Shown piece after piece: positions 41,588 to 50,475 of a stretch of DNA of 64,000 bases. The position numbers were made by a program, and so were the translations under genes. Source of the DNA: Brevibacterium sp. 'Marine' (GTDB taxonomy: Bacteria; Actinomycetota; Actinomycetes; Actinomycetales; Brevibacteriaceae). The notes under the pieces were generated by a model that saw only the letters and a program-made list of their open reading frames with translations, did no database searches and was not told where the DNA came from. Location: contig NZ_CP051626.1 of assembly GCF_012844365.1 (NCBI RefSeq), positions 930,001 through 994,000 of the forward strand, written 5' to 3'. The stretch's first letter is position 1. Each line of letters starts with the position of its first letter.

Positions 41588-43183
41588 ATGGACGTCGACC
41601 CCGCACGGGAACCAGCGTCGGTTCCGGATCCGCTGACCGAGATCACTCGGATCGGTGACTTCCTGCGCGCACTCGACCCGGGCGACACCGAGGCCGAGAC
41701 GCTGGAGCGGATCACAGCGCTCGAAGAACTCAAGTCTGCTGTCGCCGCCGCACAGGCGAAAGAGACAGTGGCTTTCGAGACACTGCGCATCGAGCGGGAC
41801 CGGCTCAACCGGGTGCCCGCGCTCGACTGCGGAAAGCGCGCCGGTGACGAGGTCGGGCTGGCGAAGAAGGTCTCGCCCGGATCGGGCCGGAAGTTCCTCA
41901 GCACTGCCCGCTCGATCGTCACGGGCATGCCCAATACCTTCAAAGCTCTGGCCGGCGGGGAGATCTCCGAGGACAAGGTGCGCATCTTGGTCGATGAGAC
42001 CGCGGTCCTCGTCGCTGCCGATCGGCGCACGGTCGATATGCGGATGAAGCGGAGTCTGGGGCCGTCCGGGCTGCGGAGCCTGCGCGCCGAAGTGCGTGCG
42101 CTCAGTGCGGAGATGGACGCCGAGGCGGCCGCGAAGAGGGCAGCGAAAGCGAAGTCCAATCGTCGAGTGAACATGACCGTGATCGATGACGGGATCGCCA
42201 GGATCTCCGCGATCCTGCCGCTGACGCGGGCCGTCGCCGCCTATGAGAGCCTCCGGGCCGGCGCTGAGACGATCACTGCTGCCGGTGATGCCGGCGGACG
42301 GAACCGCCAGCAGGTCATCGCCGATACGTTCGTCGAACGGCTGAGCGGGCAGGCGAGCGCAACGGCGGTGCCCGCGGAGATCCATCTGCTCGTCGACACC
42401 GAATCTCTGCTCTCCGACGGACTCGTTCCGGCCTGGCTTCCGGGGTACGGGCCGCTGCCGGCGAAGACGGACCGAGAGTTCATCGCCGCGAACGAAGCAC
42501 AGATGTTCATCAGCCGGATCTTCACCCGCCCCGAGGATGGGCAGCTGGTGGGAATGGATGCGAAGAGCCGGGAGTTCACCGGCCGACTGCGGCAGATGAT
42601 CACCTTCCGTGACGATGTCTGCCGGACCCCGTGGTGCGACGCCCCGATCCGGCACGCCGATCACGCTCAGCCTGTCGCCGCAGGCGGAGAAACCACCTGG
42701 GAGAACGGCTCCGGGCTGTGTGCGTCCTGCAACTACGCGAAGGAACATCCCGGGTGGACGCACGAGGCCACAGCGGACGGGCTGCGCGTCACCACGCCGA
42801 GTGGGCGTTCCTATGAGGTGGCCACGCCAGCGGTGGTCCGTCGCATACGGTTCCCGCGTCCCGTATCAGTGTCGGAACCGGGCGGTTCGCCGCCGGGATC
42901 GGACTGGCAGCAGCTCTTCTCCCGAATCCTCGAACCGGATAGGGAGGAAGCCAGGAGAGCAGCGAGGGAAGACAGCAGGGCAACGGTCGCCGCCGAAGAG
43001 GTCGGCACAGACGAACCGCAAGCGTCGGCTCAGCCGGAAGAGCGGCCACCACGGTATTGCACGCGTGCCGAGAAGATCGCCGACTGGCGCAGACGCAATG
43101 CGCACCGGCGCCCGTCCTCGAAGGACTGCGGAGGCAGCATGGTCGAGCATCAGTTGGTGCAGGTGGTGTTCGGGCCCGACTGA
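41588..43183 (+). CDS. DUF222 / 13E12-repeat HNH endonuclease family protein
   Basis: A 531-residue protein typical of actinobacteria. Residues 20-270 are the helical DUF222 region (ALEELKSAVAAAQAKETVAFE, GLAKKVSPGSGRKFL). A C-terminal HNH motif follows at about 340-390: CRTPWCDAPIRHADHAQPV, then GGETTWENGSGLCASCNYAKE, with both Cys pairs and the H-N-H residues intact. The last 100 residues are charged and disordered. The family has many copies per genome and is probably a mobile or selfish nuclease group; its biological role is not known. Likely leaderless. Confidence 0.88.
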   Translation: MDVDPAREPASVPDPLTEITRIGDFLRALDPGDTEAETLERITALEELKSAVAAAQAKETVAFETLRIERDRLNRVPALDCGKRAGDEVGLAKKVSPGSGRKFLSTARSIVTGMPNTFKALAGGEISEDKVRILVDETAVLVAADRRTVDMRMKRSLGPSGLRSLRAEVRALSAEMDAEAAAKRAAKAKSNRRVNMTVIDDGIARISAILPLTRAVAAYESLRAGAETITAAGDAGGRNRQQVIADTFVERLSGQASATAVPAEIHLLVDTESLLSDGLVPAWLPGYGPLPAKTDREFIAANEAQMFISRIFTRPEDGQLVGMDAKSREFTGRLRQMITFRDDVCRTPWCDAPIRHADHAQPVAAGGETTWENGSGLCASCNYAKEHPGWTHEATADGLRVTTPSGRSYEVATPAVVRRIRFPRPVSVSEPGGSPPGSDWQQLFSRILEPDREEARRAAREDSRATVAAEEVGTDEPQASAQPEERPPRYCTRAEKIADWRRRNAHRRPSSKDCGGSMVEHQLVQVVFGPD

Positions 43184-43204
43184 GCTGCGTGTCGGATCTG
43201 GAAC

Positions 43205-43819
43205 ATGGCGGCAACACCTGTCACAGAGAGACTGCAGAGAATCGTAGTTATGGACAGGGCGGGTAAGAACGGAAGCACACCTCTGACGACTGCGCGGGGG
43301 CGCAGTCTCAACCTTGTGGCGCGTGTGCTCCCATCAGGGGCGGTGGCCTGCTGGGTGATCACGATCTTCGTGCCGGTCCTCGACAGCGGAGGACCCGGCT
43401 CGATGCGGATCCGTGTGACGTCTCTCGGGTTCTCGCCGATCGACATGAATGACCTCGATGAGGTCTACCTCGTGCTCTGGGTCGTCATTCTCACCGGCGC
43501 GTTCACTGCCTGGCTGCTGTCCGCATCGAAGTGGTGGTCGATCGCGGCCATCGTTCTGGGCACAGTGCTGGGACTGCGACTCCTGCAGATGGTCGCCGAT
43601 CCGCCGATCATGATGTGGGACGGGCAGACGGCCGACGGTATGCCCACCGGCGGCATGGAAGTCGCCTATCCTGCGGCAGGCTTCGGCCTGTGGGTTCTGG
43701 GAAGCCTTCTGTTCGTCGCCGCCGGCATCTGTGGTCTGGTCGCAGCTGCCCAACAGGACCATGACCGTCGTGAACGGATCAAACGCTGCATGTCGAAGCG
43801 CCATGGTCCCGCCGCGTAA
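43205..43819 (+). CDS. Membrane protein with one 'MWDGQ-GGM' four-helix module
   Basis: A 204-residue protein of unknown family with four hydrophobic segments. It reads ARVLPSGAVACWVITIFVPV, then RIRVTSLGFSP in the first loop, and ADPPIMMWDGQTADGMPTGG in the second, ending in a helix AAGICGLVAAA. The same module occurs three more times in the next gene. The start is uncertain: ATG 43205 or ATG 43250, neither with a strong ribosome site. It overlaps the next gene by 17 bases, so the two are surely co-expressed. Confidence 0.72.
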   Translation: MAATPVTERLQRIVVMDRAGKNGSTPLTTARGRSLNLVARVLPSGAVACWVITIFVPVLDSGGPGSMRIRVTSLGFSPIDMNDLDEVYLVLWVVILTGAFTAWLLSASKWWSIAAIVLGTVLGLRLLQMVADPPIMMWDGQTADGMPTGGMEVAYPAAGFGLWVLGSLLFVAAGICGLVAAAQQDHDRRERIKRCMSKRHGPAA

Positions 43820-45452
43820 GTCTCGGCCCGGGCTGGTGAGAGTCCGACGGATTTCAGACGGCCGACTGCTTCTGCGATTCGCCCAAGCACTGTCGTGGTC
43901 TGCGCTCTGCCTGTGGATTCTCATGCTGTGGGTTCCGGTGGCCGCCAGCTCTGAGGACATCTCCGAAGCGCCGCACCCGCCGCGGATCATCGTCACTGCT
44001 CTCGGCGGACCGCCGTTCGACCTCGAGGAGGCTCGTGTGTCGATGGTCCTGGTCGCCGTCGGCGTTGTCGTATGTGCGGTTGCTTCATCCCTGATCAGCG
44101 GCCGGTCTCGGCCCGATTCGCACCCGTGGCCGGACGTCGTCGGGCGCCTGTGGTCGGTGGGAACTCTCATTCTCGGCGCCTGCGCCTTCCTCGTGTTGGC
44201 CGCCTCGTTGGCGAATCTGCCGACGATCATGTGGGACGCCGTCGATGATCGGGGGAGGCCGGTTTTCGGAACGGTCGTCGCTCAACCGGCGGTCGGTGCA
44301 GGGCTGTGGGCTATCGGGGGTCTCTGTCTTCTGGCCGCGGGAGTCTGCGGCCTCCTCGGCGGTCATCGTCGAAGCCGGGTCCGCAGCGGTACCGCACACG
44401 TTCCCGATGCAGCATCCCCCAGTCGCACGGAGCCCAGGGTCACCGCGTGGCCTCGCGGGAACCGAACCCATCGCCTCGCACAGCGGCTGCCGTGGGTCGC
44501 CGTCGCCGCCTGGGTGCTGATGATCTGGATCCCGATCTTCGACAGCGGCGATCACGGCGACGAACGCTTCATCGTCACGTCCCTCGGCAGCCTCGAGTTC
44601 CTGCCGACACTGCTGCTGGCATGGGCGGTCGTGCTCATCTGTGCCGCAACCGCCAGAGCGTTCAGCCCCTTCTCTCACTGGTCCTTCGTCGCTGGTCTCA
44701 GCGGCGTCGGGCTCCTTATCATCGAGATCGTCCTCCTCGCGCGCCCACCCCGTGAGCGAGTCTGGGTCACAGATTCCGCCGGCGAGGACCGCTCAGCCCT
44801 CATCGTCGCCGATCCGTCAGCAGGCGTCCTCCTCTGGACGCTCGGCGGCTGCGCACTCATCGCAGCAGGAGTGTGCGGGTTCATCAGCGACCGCCGCCGG
44901 ATCGAACGCACCACTCAGCGGAGGACACCGGGGGAGGCTGCAGAGAGGTCACGCCGACTGCGGCGCCTGGCACGGTTGCTTCCGCTCATCACGCTGACCG
45001 CCTGGGTCATCACCCTCTTCATACCCGTCATCGACAGCTTCAACGACAGCGGCCCGCGCATCATCATGACCTCGCTGGGGGACTGGTCACTCGACTCCAC
45101 CACTCCTCCCGACACGTTCTACCTCGTCCTCTGGGCGCTGATCATCACCATCGCCGTCCTCGGTCTCTTCTTCCCCTCGGCTCGGTGGTGGGCCGCGGCG
45201 GCCATGCTCATCGGAGCCCTCATCGTCGTCCTCCTCATCGGACTCGTCCTCGAGCCGCCGCTGTTGATGTGGGACGGTCAGCTGCCAGACGGCACTCCGA
45301 CGGGCGGAATGGAGATCGGCTACCCCTCCGTCGGATATGGGCTGTGGCTCGTCGGAGCCGCCGCACTCATCTCAGCTGGGATCTGCGGGCTCCTCGCGCA
45401 GACCAAACGCCCCCGGCCAGCAGTCCAGAGACCACCAGTCGAGGGCGTTTGA
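43803..45452 (+). CDS. Membrane protein with three tandem copies of the same four-helix module
   Basis: A 549-residue, about 12-helix protein made of three modules of 165-180 residues. Each starts L(A)-x-x-L followed by a helix with W(V/I)L or WVI, a P-V/I-x-D/A-S loop, an IVTALG/IVTSLG/IMTSLG strand, three more helices and a GVCG/GICG end. Module 3 keeps EPPLLMWDGQLPDGTPTGG and is closest to the stand-alone module in the preceding gene; modules 1 and 2 have diverged there. No catalytic or transport motif is recognised. Start at ATG 43803, overlapping the previous stop. Confidence 0.75.
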   Translation: MVPPRKSRPGLVRVRRISDGRLLLRFAQALSWSALCLWILMLWVPVAASSEDISEAPHPPRIIVTALGGPPFDLEEARVSMVLVAVGVVVCAVASSLISGRSRPDSHPWPDVVGRLWSVGTLILGACAFLVLAASLANLPTIMWDAVDDRGRPVFGTVVAQPAVGAGLWAIGGLCLLAAGVCGLLGGHRRSRVRSGTAHVPDAASPSRTEPRVTAWPRGNRTHRLAQRLPWVAVAAWVLMIWIPIFDSGDHGDERFIVTSLGSLEFLPTLLLAWAVVLICAATARAFSPFSHWSFVAGLSGVGLLIIEIVLLARPPRERVWVTDSAGEDRSALIVADPSAGVLLWTLGGCALIAAGVCGFISDRRRIERTTQRRTPGEAAERSRRLRRLARLLPLITLTAWVITLFIPVIDSFNDSGPRIIMTSLGDWSLDSTTPPDTFYLVLWALIITIAVLGLFFPSARWWAAAAMLIGALIVVLLIGLVLEPPLLMWDGQLPDGTPTGGMEIGYPSVGYGLWLVGAAALISAGICGLLAQTKRPRPAVQRPPVEGV

Positions 45453-45471
45453 GCACGGAACCATTCCGGCA

Positions 45472-47406
45472 TCACTTCACGGGTTCGAAGACTCCTGCGA
45501 AGTAGTCGCCGATCTCGGCATGTGCGTCCAACGGGAAGATGCCGGAGACGTACTGGTCGGGGCGGACCACGACGACGGCGCCGTCGCGGCTGATCTCGCG
45601 GGCCTCGAAGATGTCCTCGTCGGGCAGGGTCGCGTAGATCTTCTCCACGTATTCGAGGTCGTAGGCGCCCACGTGCGGACGGAAGACCTGCGGCACATCG
45701 GGAAACGCGAACTCCTTGTGTTCCTGCTGGTAGATGACGCTGAGCTCAACGAGGGCATCGGGATCCTCGCCCTCCCGGCGGAAGGCAACCAGGGGAGAGG
45801 CCGGATCAGATGCGAGCCACTCCGCCAGCGCCGCCACCTTCGACTCACCGGCGGAGCCGTCAGCGGAGCTGTCGACGACCGGAGCGGCCCGATCGGCGAA
45901 GACATAGACTCTCCAGCGACCATCGGCACGCGCTTCGTGACCGAGGTGGATGAAATTCGCATCGCAGCTGCGCTTGACCCGAGCCGACTTGAACCGCTTG
46001 CCGATCGGGAATCCGACCGCGAGCTCCTGATGCGTCGTCGGCGTCGTGATCATCGACTCCGTGTACTCGGTCATGAACCCGGCTGGGAACTCCGCGGTCT
46101 TGACGTAGAAGTCCTCGAGGTAGGTCTTGTCCGGCAGCTCCTCCTGCGGAGTCGCCATGAGCGTCGACCATTCCTTGTCGAACTCGATGAGATTCTTCGC
46201 CGCCACCTGCCGTTCGGCGGAGTAGGTGCGCAGCAGCTCCGTCGACGACCGGCCCGAGATGACCTGCCCGAGCTTCCACGCGATGTTGAAGCCGTCCTGC
46301 ATGGACACGTTCATTCCCTGTCCGGCCTTCGCCGAATGCGTATGGCAGGCATCGCCGGTGATGAACACGCGTGGGCACTGCGAATCGGGTGCGGTCTCAT
46401 CGGTGTCGTCGAAGGCGTCCGTGAGCCTGTGCCCGACCTCGTAGACCGAATGCCAGGCCACGTTCTTCACGTCGATGCTGTAGGGCGCGATGATCGCATT
46501 CGCCCGGCGGATGATCTCGTCGATGCTCGTCGACCGCACCTTGCGCGCATCATCTTCGGGCACCTCGCCGAGATCGACGTACATCCGGAACAGATGCCCG
46601 CCCTCGCGGGGGATGTGGAGGATGTTGCCGTGCTTCGACGAGATCGCACACTTGGTGCGGATATCGGGGAAATCGGAATCCGCGAGCACATCCATCACAC
46701 CCCAGGCATGATTGGCCTGATCGCCGGACATCGTCCGACCGATCGACGACCGGACCTTCGACCGGGCACCGTCGCACCCGACGACGTAGCCGGCGCGGAT
46801 GGTGCGTTCCTCCCCGGTGCGCTCGCCTGCGGTGTAACGGACGGTGACCGATACCGGATGATCCTTCGCCGAGGCGGTCGCGGCGTCCTGGTCGACCGTG
46901 AGGTCGACGAATTCGATCCCATAGTCGGGCGTGATCTTGCCGGGGGACTGGGCGGCGAACTGGGCGAAGTAGTCGAGCACGCGTGCCTGGTTGACGATGA
47001 GGTGCGGGAACTCGCTGATCCCGTGCTCGTCATCCTTGGGCCGACCGGTGCGGATGATGTTCTCGGGGTTCTCAGGATCCGGATTCCAGAACGCCATCTC
47101 CGTGATGTGGTAGCCCTCGCGCATGATCTCCTCGGCGAAGCCGAACGCCTGGAAGGTCTCGACGGAACGCGCCTGGATGCCGTCGGCCTGACCGATGACC
47201 AGCCGGGAATCGCGCTTCTCGATCATCCGCGTGTTCACGTGCGGGTACTGCGACAGCTGAGCCGCCGCGATCATTCCCGCGGGACCGCTGCCGACGATGA
47301 GGACATCGACCTCATCGGGCAGCTCCTCGCTGCGCTCGATTCCGTACCCAGCGGCCTCTTCGATCCGCGGGTCCGCGGACACGTAGCCGTTCTGATGGAA
47401 ATGCAT
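45472..47406 (-). CDS. FAD aromatic-ring monooxygenase (3-hydroxybenzoate 4-monooxygenase / phenol 2-monooxygenase type)
   Basis: A 644-residue flavoprotein hydroxylase. FAD motif LIVGSGPAGMIAAAQLS at 36-52, GYVVGCDGARSKVRSSIG, and GDACHTHSAKAGQGMNVSMQD; the C-terminal 190 residues form the thioredoxin-like domain of the MobA/phenol hydroxylase group. Known relatives hydroxylate 3-hydroxybenzoate to protocatechuate or phenols to catechols. Its place beside hpa genes suggests it instead makes homoprotocatechuate from a hydroxyphenylacetate; the substrate is not decided. Strong ribosome site GGAGG before ATG 47406; a putative GntR operator lies 51 bases upstream. Monocistronic. Confidence 0.88.
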   Translation of the reverse strand: MHFHQNGYVSADPRIEEAAGYGIERSEELPDEVDVLIVGSGPAGMIAAAQLSQYPHVNTRMIEKRDSRLVIGQADGIQARSVETFQAFGFAEEIMREGYHITEMAFWNPDPENPENIIRTGRPKDDEHGISEFPHLIVNQARVLDYFAQFAAQSPGKITPDYGIEFVDLTVDQDAATASAKDHPVSVTVRYTAGERTGEERTIRAGYVVGCDGARSKVRSSIGRTMSGDQANHAWGVMDVLADSDFPDIRTKCAISSKHGNILHIPREGGHLFRMYVDLGEVPEDDARKVRSTSIDEIIRRANAIIAPYSIDVKNVAWHSVYEVGHRLTDAFDDTDETAPDSQCPRVFITGDACHTHSAKAGQGMNVSMQDGFNIAWKLGQVISGRSSTELLRTYSAERQVAAKNLIEFDKEWSTLMATPQEELPDKTYLEDFYVKTAEFPAGFMTEYTESMITTPTTHQELAVGFPIGKRFKSARVKRSCDANFIHLGHEARADGRWRVYVFADRAAPVVDSSADGSAGESKVAALAEWLASDPASPLVAFRREGEDPDALVELSVIYQQEHKEFAFPDVPQVFRPHVGAYDLEYVEKIYATLPDEDIFEAREISRDGAVVVVRPDQYVSGIFPLDAHAEIGDYFAGVFEPVK

Positions 47407-47451
47407 GTCAACCTCCGGTTCGTGACACGTCGTCGTGATATTCGAATGCTA

Positions 47452-48855
47452 TCAGTTCATATACGATCTGGTGTCGGCGGGGTGGCGCCGGTCACCGTCA
47501 TCGCGGGTCACCTGCGGCGCCCCGATCCCGATGATCGGGCTCACCGCCTGCTCGTCCTCGTGGTCGGGGCCCAGCGGAATTCCGGTGCGATCACGCAGCA
47601 GCAGGGTCGCGGCGAGGGCGTGCACGGCGACGACGCCCAGGTACACCGCCACCGAGGCGGTCGTTCCCGTCGATGACACGAGGCCCTTCGCGATCGTCGG
47701 GGCGAAGGCGCCGCCGAGGATCGACCCGATCGCACAGGAGACCGAGACCCCGGAGAAGCGGACGCTGGAGGGGAACAGCTCGGCGTACATCGCCGGCTGC
47801 TGACCGTAGGTGAAGCCCAAGCCGATGGTGAGGACGACGAGTCCGAGCAGGAGCATGCCCACCGAACCGGTGTTGACCAGCGGGAACAGAGAGAAGATGC
47901 CCGCGAGCAGGAGGATCCAGCCGAGGATGTAGGTGTTCCGGCGTCCGATCCTGTCCGAGACGGCGCCCGCGATGATCGTGAACACCAGCCAGGACACCGC
48001 CGAGGCGGCCACGGCCCAGAGCACGGGACCGCGCCCGAGGCCGATGGGGCCGGCCGGGTCCGTGGCGTAGTTCTGGATGTATCCGCCGGTGGTCATGTAT
48101 CCGGCGGCGTTGTTGCCCATGAAGACGAGCGAGGCGAGGACGACGAGCAGCCAGTGGCTCTTGATGAGCGTGCCCAGCGGGTTCGTCACCTGCTCCTTGC
48201 GTTCGGCGATCTCGTGGAACACGGGGGATTCCTCGACTCCGCGGCGGATCCAGTAGCCGATGAAGACGAGCACGATGGAGAGGAAGAACGGCACCCGCCA
48301 GCCCCATTCGAGGAAGGCATCGCCCGGGGCGATCGACGTCATCAGGGCGAGTACGCCCGAGGACAGCAGAAGGCCGATGGACACGCCGATCTGCGGGAAG
48401 GAACCGCGCAGTCCGCGTGACTTCTCATCTGCGTGCTCGACGGCGAGCAGAACGGCTCCGCCCCATTCTCCGCCGGCTGAGATGCCTTGGATGATGCGCA
48501 GGGCGATGAGCAGGATCGGGGCGAGCACGCCCGCGGATTCGTAGGTCGGCAGGAAGCCGATGAGCGCAGTTGCGGCGCCCATGGCGATGAGCGTGATGAT
48601 GAGGACCACCCGGCGGCCGAGCTTGTCGCCGAAATGTCCGGCGAGGAATGCGCCCAAGGGGCGGAAGAGGAAGCTGATCCCGACCGTCGCGAAGGCGACC
48701 ATGGTCGACAGCGTCGATCCGAGCGGGCCGAAGAAGAGCTGGTTGAAGATCAGCCCCGAGGCCGCCGCGTAGAGGAAGTAGTCGTACCACTCGATGCTCG
48801 TGCCGACGATCGTCGCGAACGCCACCCGGGTCTGAGTGTGCTTCTGTGCTGCCAT
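47452..48855 (-). CDS. MFS transporter, metabolite:H+ symporter (MHS) family, hpa cluster
   Basis: A 467-residue, 12-helix carrier: GTSIEWYDYFLYAAASGLIF in helix 1, GHFGDKLGRRVVLI as motif A and GISAGGEWGGAVLLAVE after helix 4 are MHS signatures, shared with the MFS protein at 4522-5955. Start at ATG 48855 with GGAG upstream. It is divergent from the hpa operon with a 13-bp palindrome in the gap and 45 bases upstream of the monooxygenase gene, so it probably imports the aromatic acid. A second operator-like site lies within its last codons. Confidence 0.88.
   Translation of the reverse strand: MAAQKHTQTRVAFATIVGTSIEWYDYFLYAAASGLIFNQLFFGPLGSTLSTMVAFATVGISFLFRPLGAFLAGHFGDKLGRRVVLIITLIAMGAATALIGFLPTYESAGVLAPILLIALRIIQGISAGGEWGGAVLLAVEHADEKSRGLRGSFPQIGVSIGLLLSSGVLALMTSIAPGDAFLEWGWRVPFFLSIVLVFIGYWIRRGVEESPVFHEIAERKEQVTNPLGTLIKSHWLLVVLASLVFMGNNAAGYMTTGGYIQNYATDPAGPIGLGRGPVLWAVAASAVSWLVFTIIAGAVSDRIGRRNTYILGWILLLAGIFSLFPLVNTGSVGMLLLGLVVLTIGLGFTYGQQPAMYAELFPSSVRFSGVSVSCAIGSILGGAFAPTIAKGLVSSTGTTASVAVYLGVVAVHALAATLLLRDRTGIPLGPDHEDEQAVSPIIGIGAPQVTRDDGDRRHPADTRSYMN
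47457..47470. promoter_or_regulatory. Putative GntR operator before the monooxygenase gene
   Basis: On the minus strand this reads CAGATCGTATATGA, identical over 14 bases to the site at 48938-48951. It overlaps the last codons of the MFS gene and lies 51-64 bases before the monooxygenase start. Confidence 0.55.
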
Positions 48856-48933
48856 GACTCCTGTGTCCTGTCGTGCGTCTGCAGTGCATCCCGGCCACAT
48901 TCTCTGTGGCCTGGATTACTTGTTCTCCGGAAC

Positions 48934-48951
48934 CGTATCATATACGATCTG
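48934..48951. promoter_or_regulatory. Putative GntR operator in the MFS/hpa divergent promoter
   Basis: CGTAT-CAT-ATACG (48934-48946) is a perfect dyad; in the other reading ATCGTATATGAT resembles the AT-x-GTATAC-x-AT sites known for GntR/FCD regulators. It lies 34 bases before the FAH-RraA gene and 79 before the MFS gene. The cluster encodes a GntR/FCD regulator at 50472. Confidence 0.65.
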
Positions 48952-48984
48952 TGGTGAAGCCAATCGAAATGAGGTGTGAGATCG

Positions 48985-50475
48985 ATGTCGACTCCAGCAG
49001 GTGTTCCCGCCCGCCCGGGCAAGATCATTGCCGTTCATGTGGCCTATGAGTCCCGTGCGGCGCAACGAGGAAAACGCCCCGCCCAGCCGTCCTACTTCCT
49101 CAAGGCGGCCAGCTCCGTCGCCGCCTCCGGCCAGTCCATCAAGCGCCCGGCAGGCACCTCGCTGCTCGCCTTCGAAGGTGAGATCGCCGTCGTCATCGGC
49201 ACGTCTGCCCGCAATGTCACCGAGGCCGACGCCTGGTCGTATGTGGCCGGCGTGACCGCCTCGAACGACTTCGGCCTCTACGACATGAAGACCCCGGACA
49301 AGGGGTCGAACGTGCGCTCGAAGAGCCGCGACGGCTACACCCCGCTGGGTCCCGAACTCATTCCCGCCGCCGAGGCGGCCCCCGACTCCCTGCGCCTGCG
49401 CACCTGGGTCAACGGCGAGGTCGTCCAGGATGACGGCACGCGAGCCGACCAGCTCATCTTCACCCTCCCGCGGATCGTCGCGGACCTCAGCCAGCATCTC
49501 ACCCTCGAGCCCGGTGACGTCATCCTCACCGGCACCCCGGCCGGATCCTCGGTCGTCGCCCCCGGTGACACGGTCGAGGTCGAGGTCACGGCCGCCTCGG
49601 CGAACGGCGAAGAGCTGAGCTCCGGACGATTGACCACCACGGTCGTCGACGGGCCCGGCGACTTCGACGAGAATCTCGGCAGCCTCCCCGCGGTGAACGA
49701 GGCACTCACCGTCGACGCCTGGGGCTCGCGTGTTGCCGCCGGACTTGCCCCGGAGGGCGACGCCGATGGCACTGCCGCGACGGCACTCGACGCCGACCTC
49801 GTCGCCAAACTCACCGAGGCTCCGACCGCGGGCCTGTCGGCTCAGCTGCGGTCGCGCGGACTCAACAATGTCGTCATCGAAGGTGTGGCCCCGCTGAAAC
49901 CGGGCGCGAAGATCGTCGGCACCGCGAAGACCCTGCGCTTCGTACCCAACCGCGAAGACCTGTTCAAGTCCCACGGCGGCGGTTTCAACGCCCAGAAGCA
50001 GGCGTTCGACTCGATCCGCCCCGGCGAGGTCGTCGTCATCGAAGCCCGCGGCGAATCCGGTTCGGGCACCCTCGGCGACATCCTCGCCCTGCGTGCGAAA
50101 TCTCTCGGCGCCGCCGGCGTCGTCACCGACGGGGGAGTCCGCGACTCCGCCGAGGTGGCCGAGATCCTGCCCGTGTTCTCCACCGCGAAGAACCCTGCCG
50201 TGCTAGGTCGCAAGCACGTGCCGTGGGAATCGGACGTGGCCGTGGCCTGCGGAAACGCCACCGTCCTACCCGGCGATGTCATCGTCGCCGACGACGATGG
50301 AGCCATCGTCATCCCCCGTGGCCTCGTCGAAGAAGTCGTCGACGCGGCACTGGCCAAGGAGGTCGAGGACGGTTGGGTGGCCGAACAGGTCGCCGCCGGC
50401 AACCCGATCGAAGAGCTCTTCCCGCCCAAGGGCGAATGGAAGGCGAAATTCGACGAATGGAAGGCCTCACGGTGA
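48985..50475 (+). CDS. Fused FAH-family hydrolase (HpaG-like) and RraA-like aldolase/decarboxylase domain
   Basis: A 496-residue two-domain protein. Residues 30-235 are a fumarylacetoacetate hydrolase fold: AFEGEIAVVIGTSARNV (metal Glu pair), ASNDFGLYDMK and LTGTPAGSSVVAPGD. In E. coli HpaG two such domains perform decarboxylation and isomerisation of the pathway tricarboxylate. Here the second half (270-490) is RraA-like instead: LGDILALRAKSLGAAGVVTDGGVRD is the metal/substrate motif of HMG/CHA aldolases and oxaloacetate decarboxylases. First gene of the hpa operon. ATG 48985, GAGGTG 8 bases upstream. Confidence 0.87.
   Translation: MSTPAGVPARPGKIIAVHVAYESRAAQRGKRPAQPSYFLKAASSVAASGQSIKRPAGTSLLAFEGEIAVVIGTSARNVTEADAWSYVAGVTASNDFGLYDMKTPDKGSNVRSKSRDGYTPLGPELIPAAEAAPDSLRLRTWVNGEVVQDDGTRADQLIFTLPRIVADLSQHLTLEPGDVILTGTPAGSSVVAPGDTVEVEVTAASANGEELSSGRLTTTVVDGPGDFDENLGSLPAVNEALTVDAWGSRVAAGLAPEGDADGTAATALDADLVAKLTEAPTAGLSAQLRSRGLNNVVIEGVAPLKPGAKIVGTAKTLRFVPNREDLFKSHGGGFNAQKQAFDSIRPGEVVVIEARGESGSGTLGDILALRAKSLGAAGVVTDGGVRDSAEVAEILPVFSTAKNPAVLGRKHVPWESDVAVACGNATVLPGDVIVADDDGAIVIPRGLVEEVVDAALAKEVEDGWVAEQVAAGNPIEELFPPKGEWKAKFDEWKASR

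Noticed and set aside
45404..45451. CAAACGCCC/GGGCGTTTG inverted repeat as terminator after the module gene
   Set aside because: The 30-base loop and location inside coding sequence make it too weak to annotate.
45337..47676. Long plus-strand open frame opposite the FAD monooxygenase
   Set aside because: Antisense shadow; it crosses into two neighbouring genes and has no recognisable domain.
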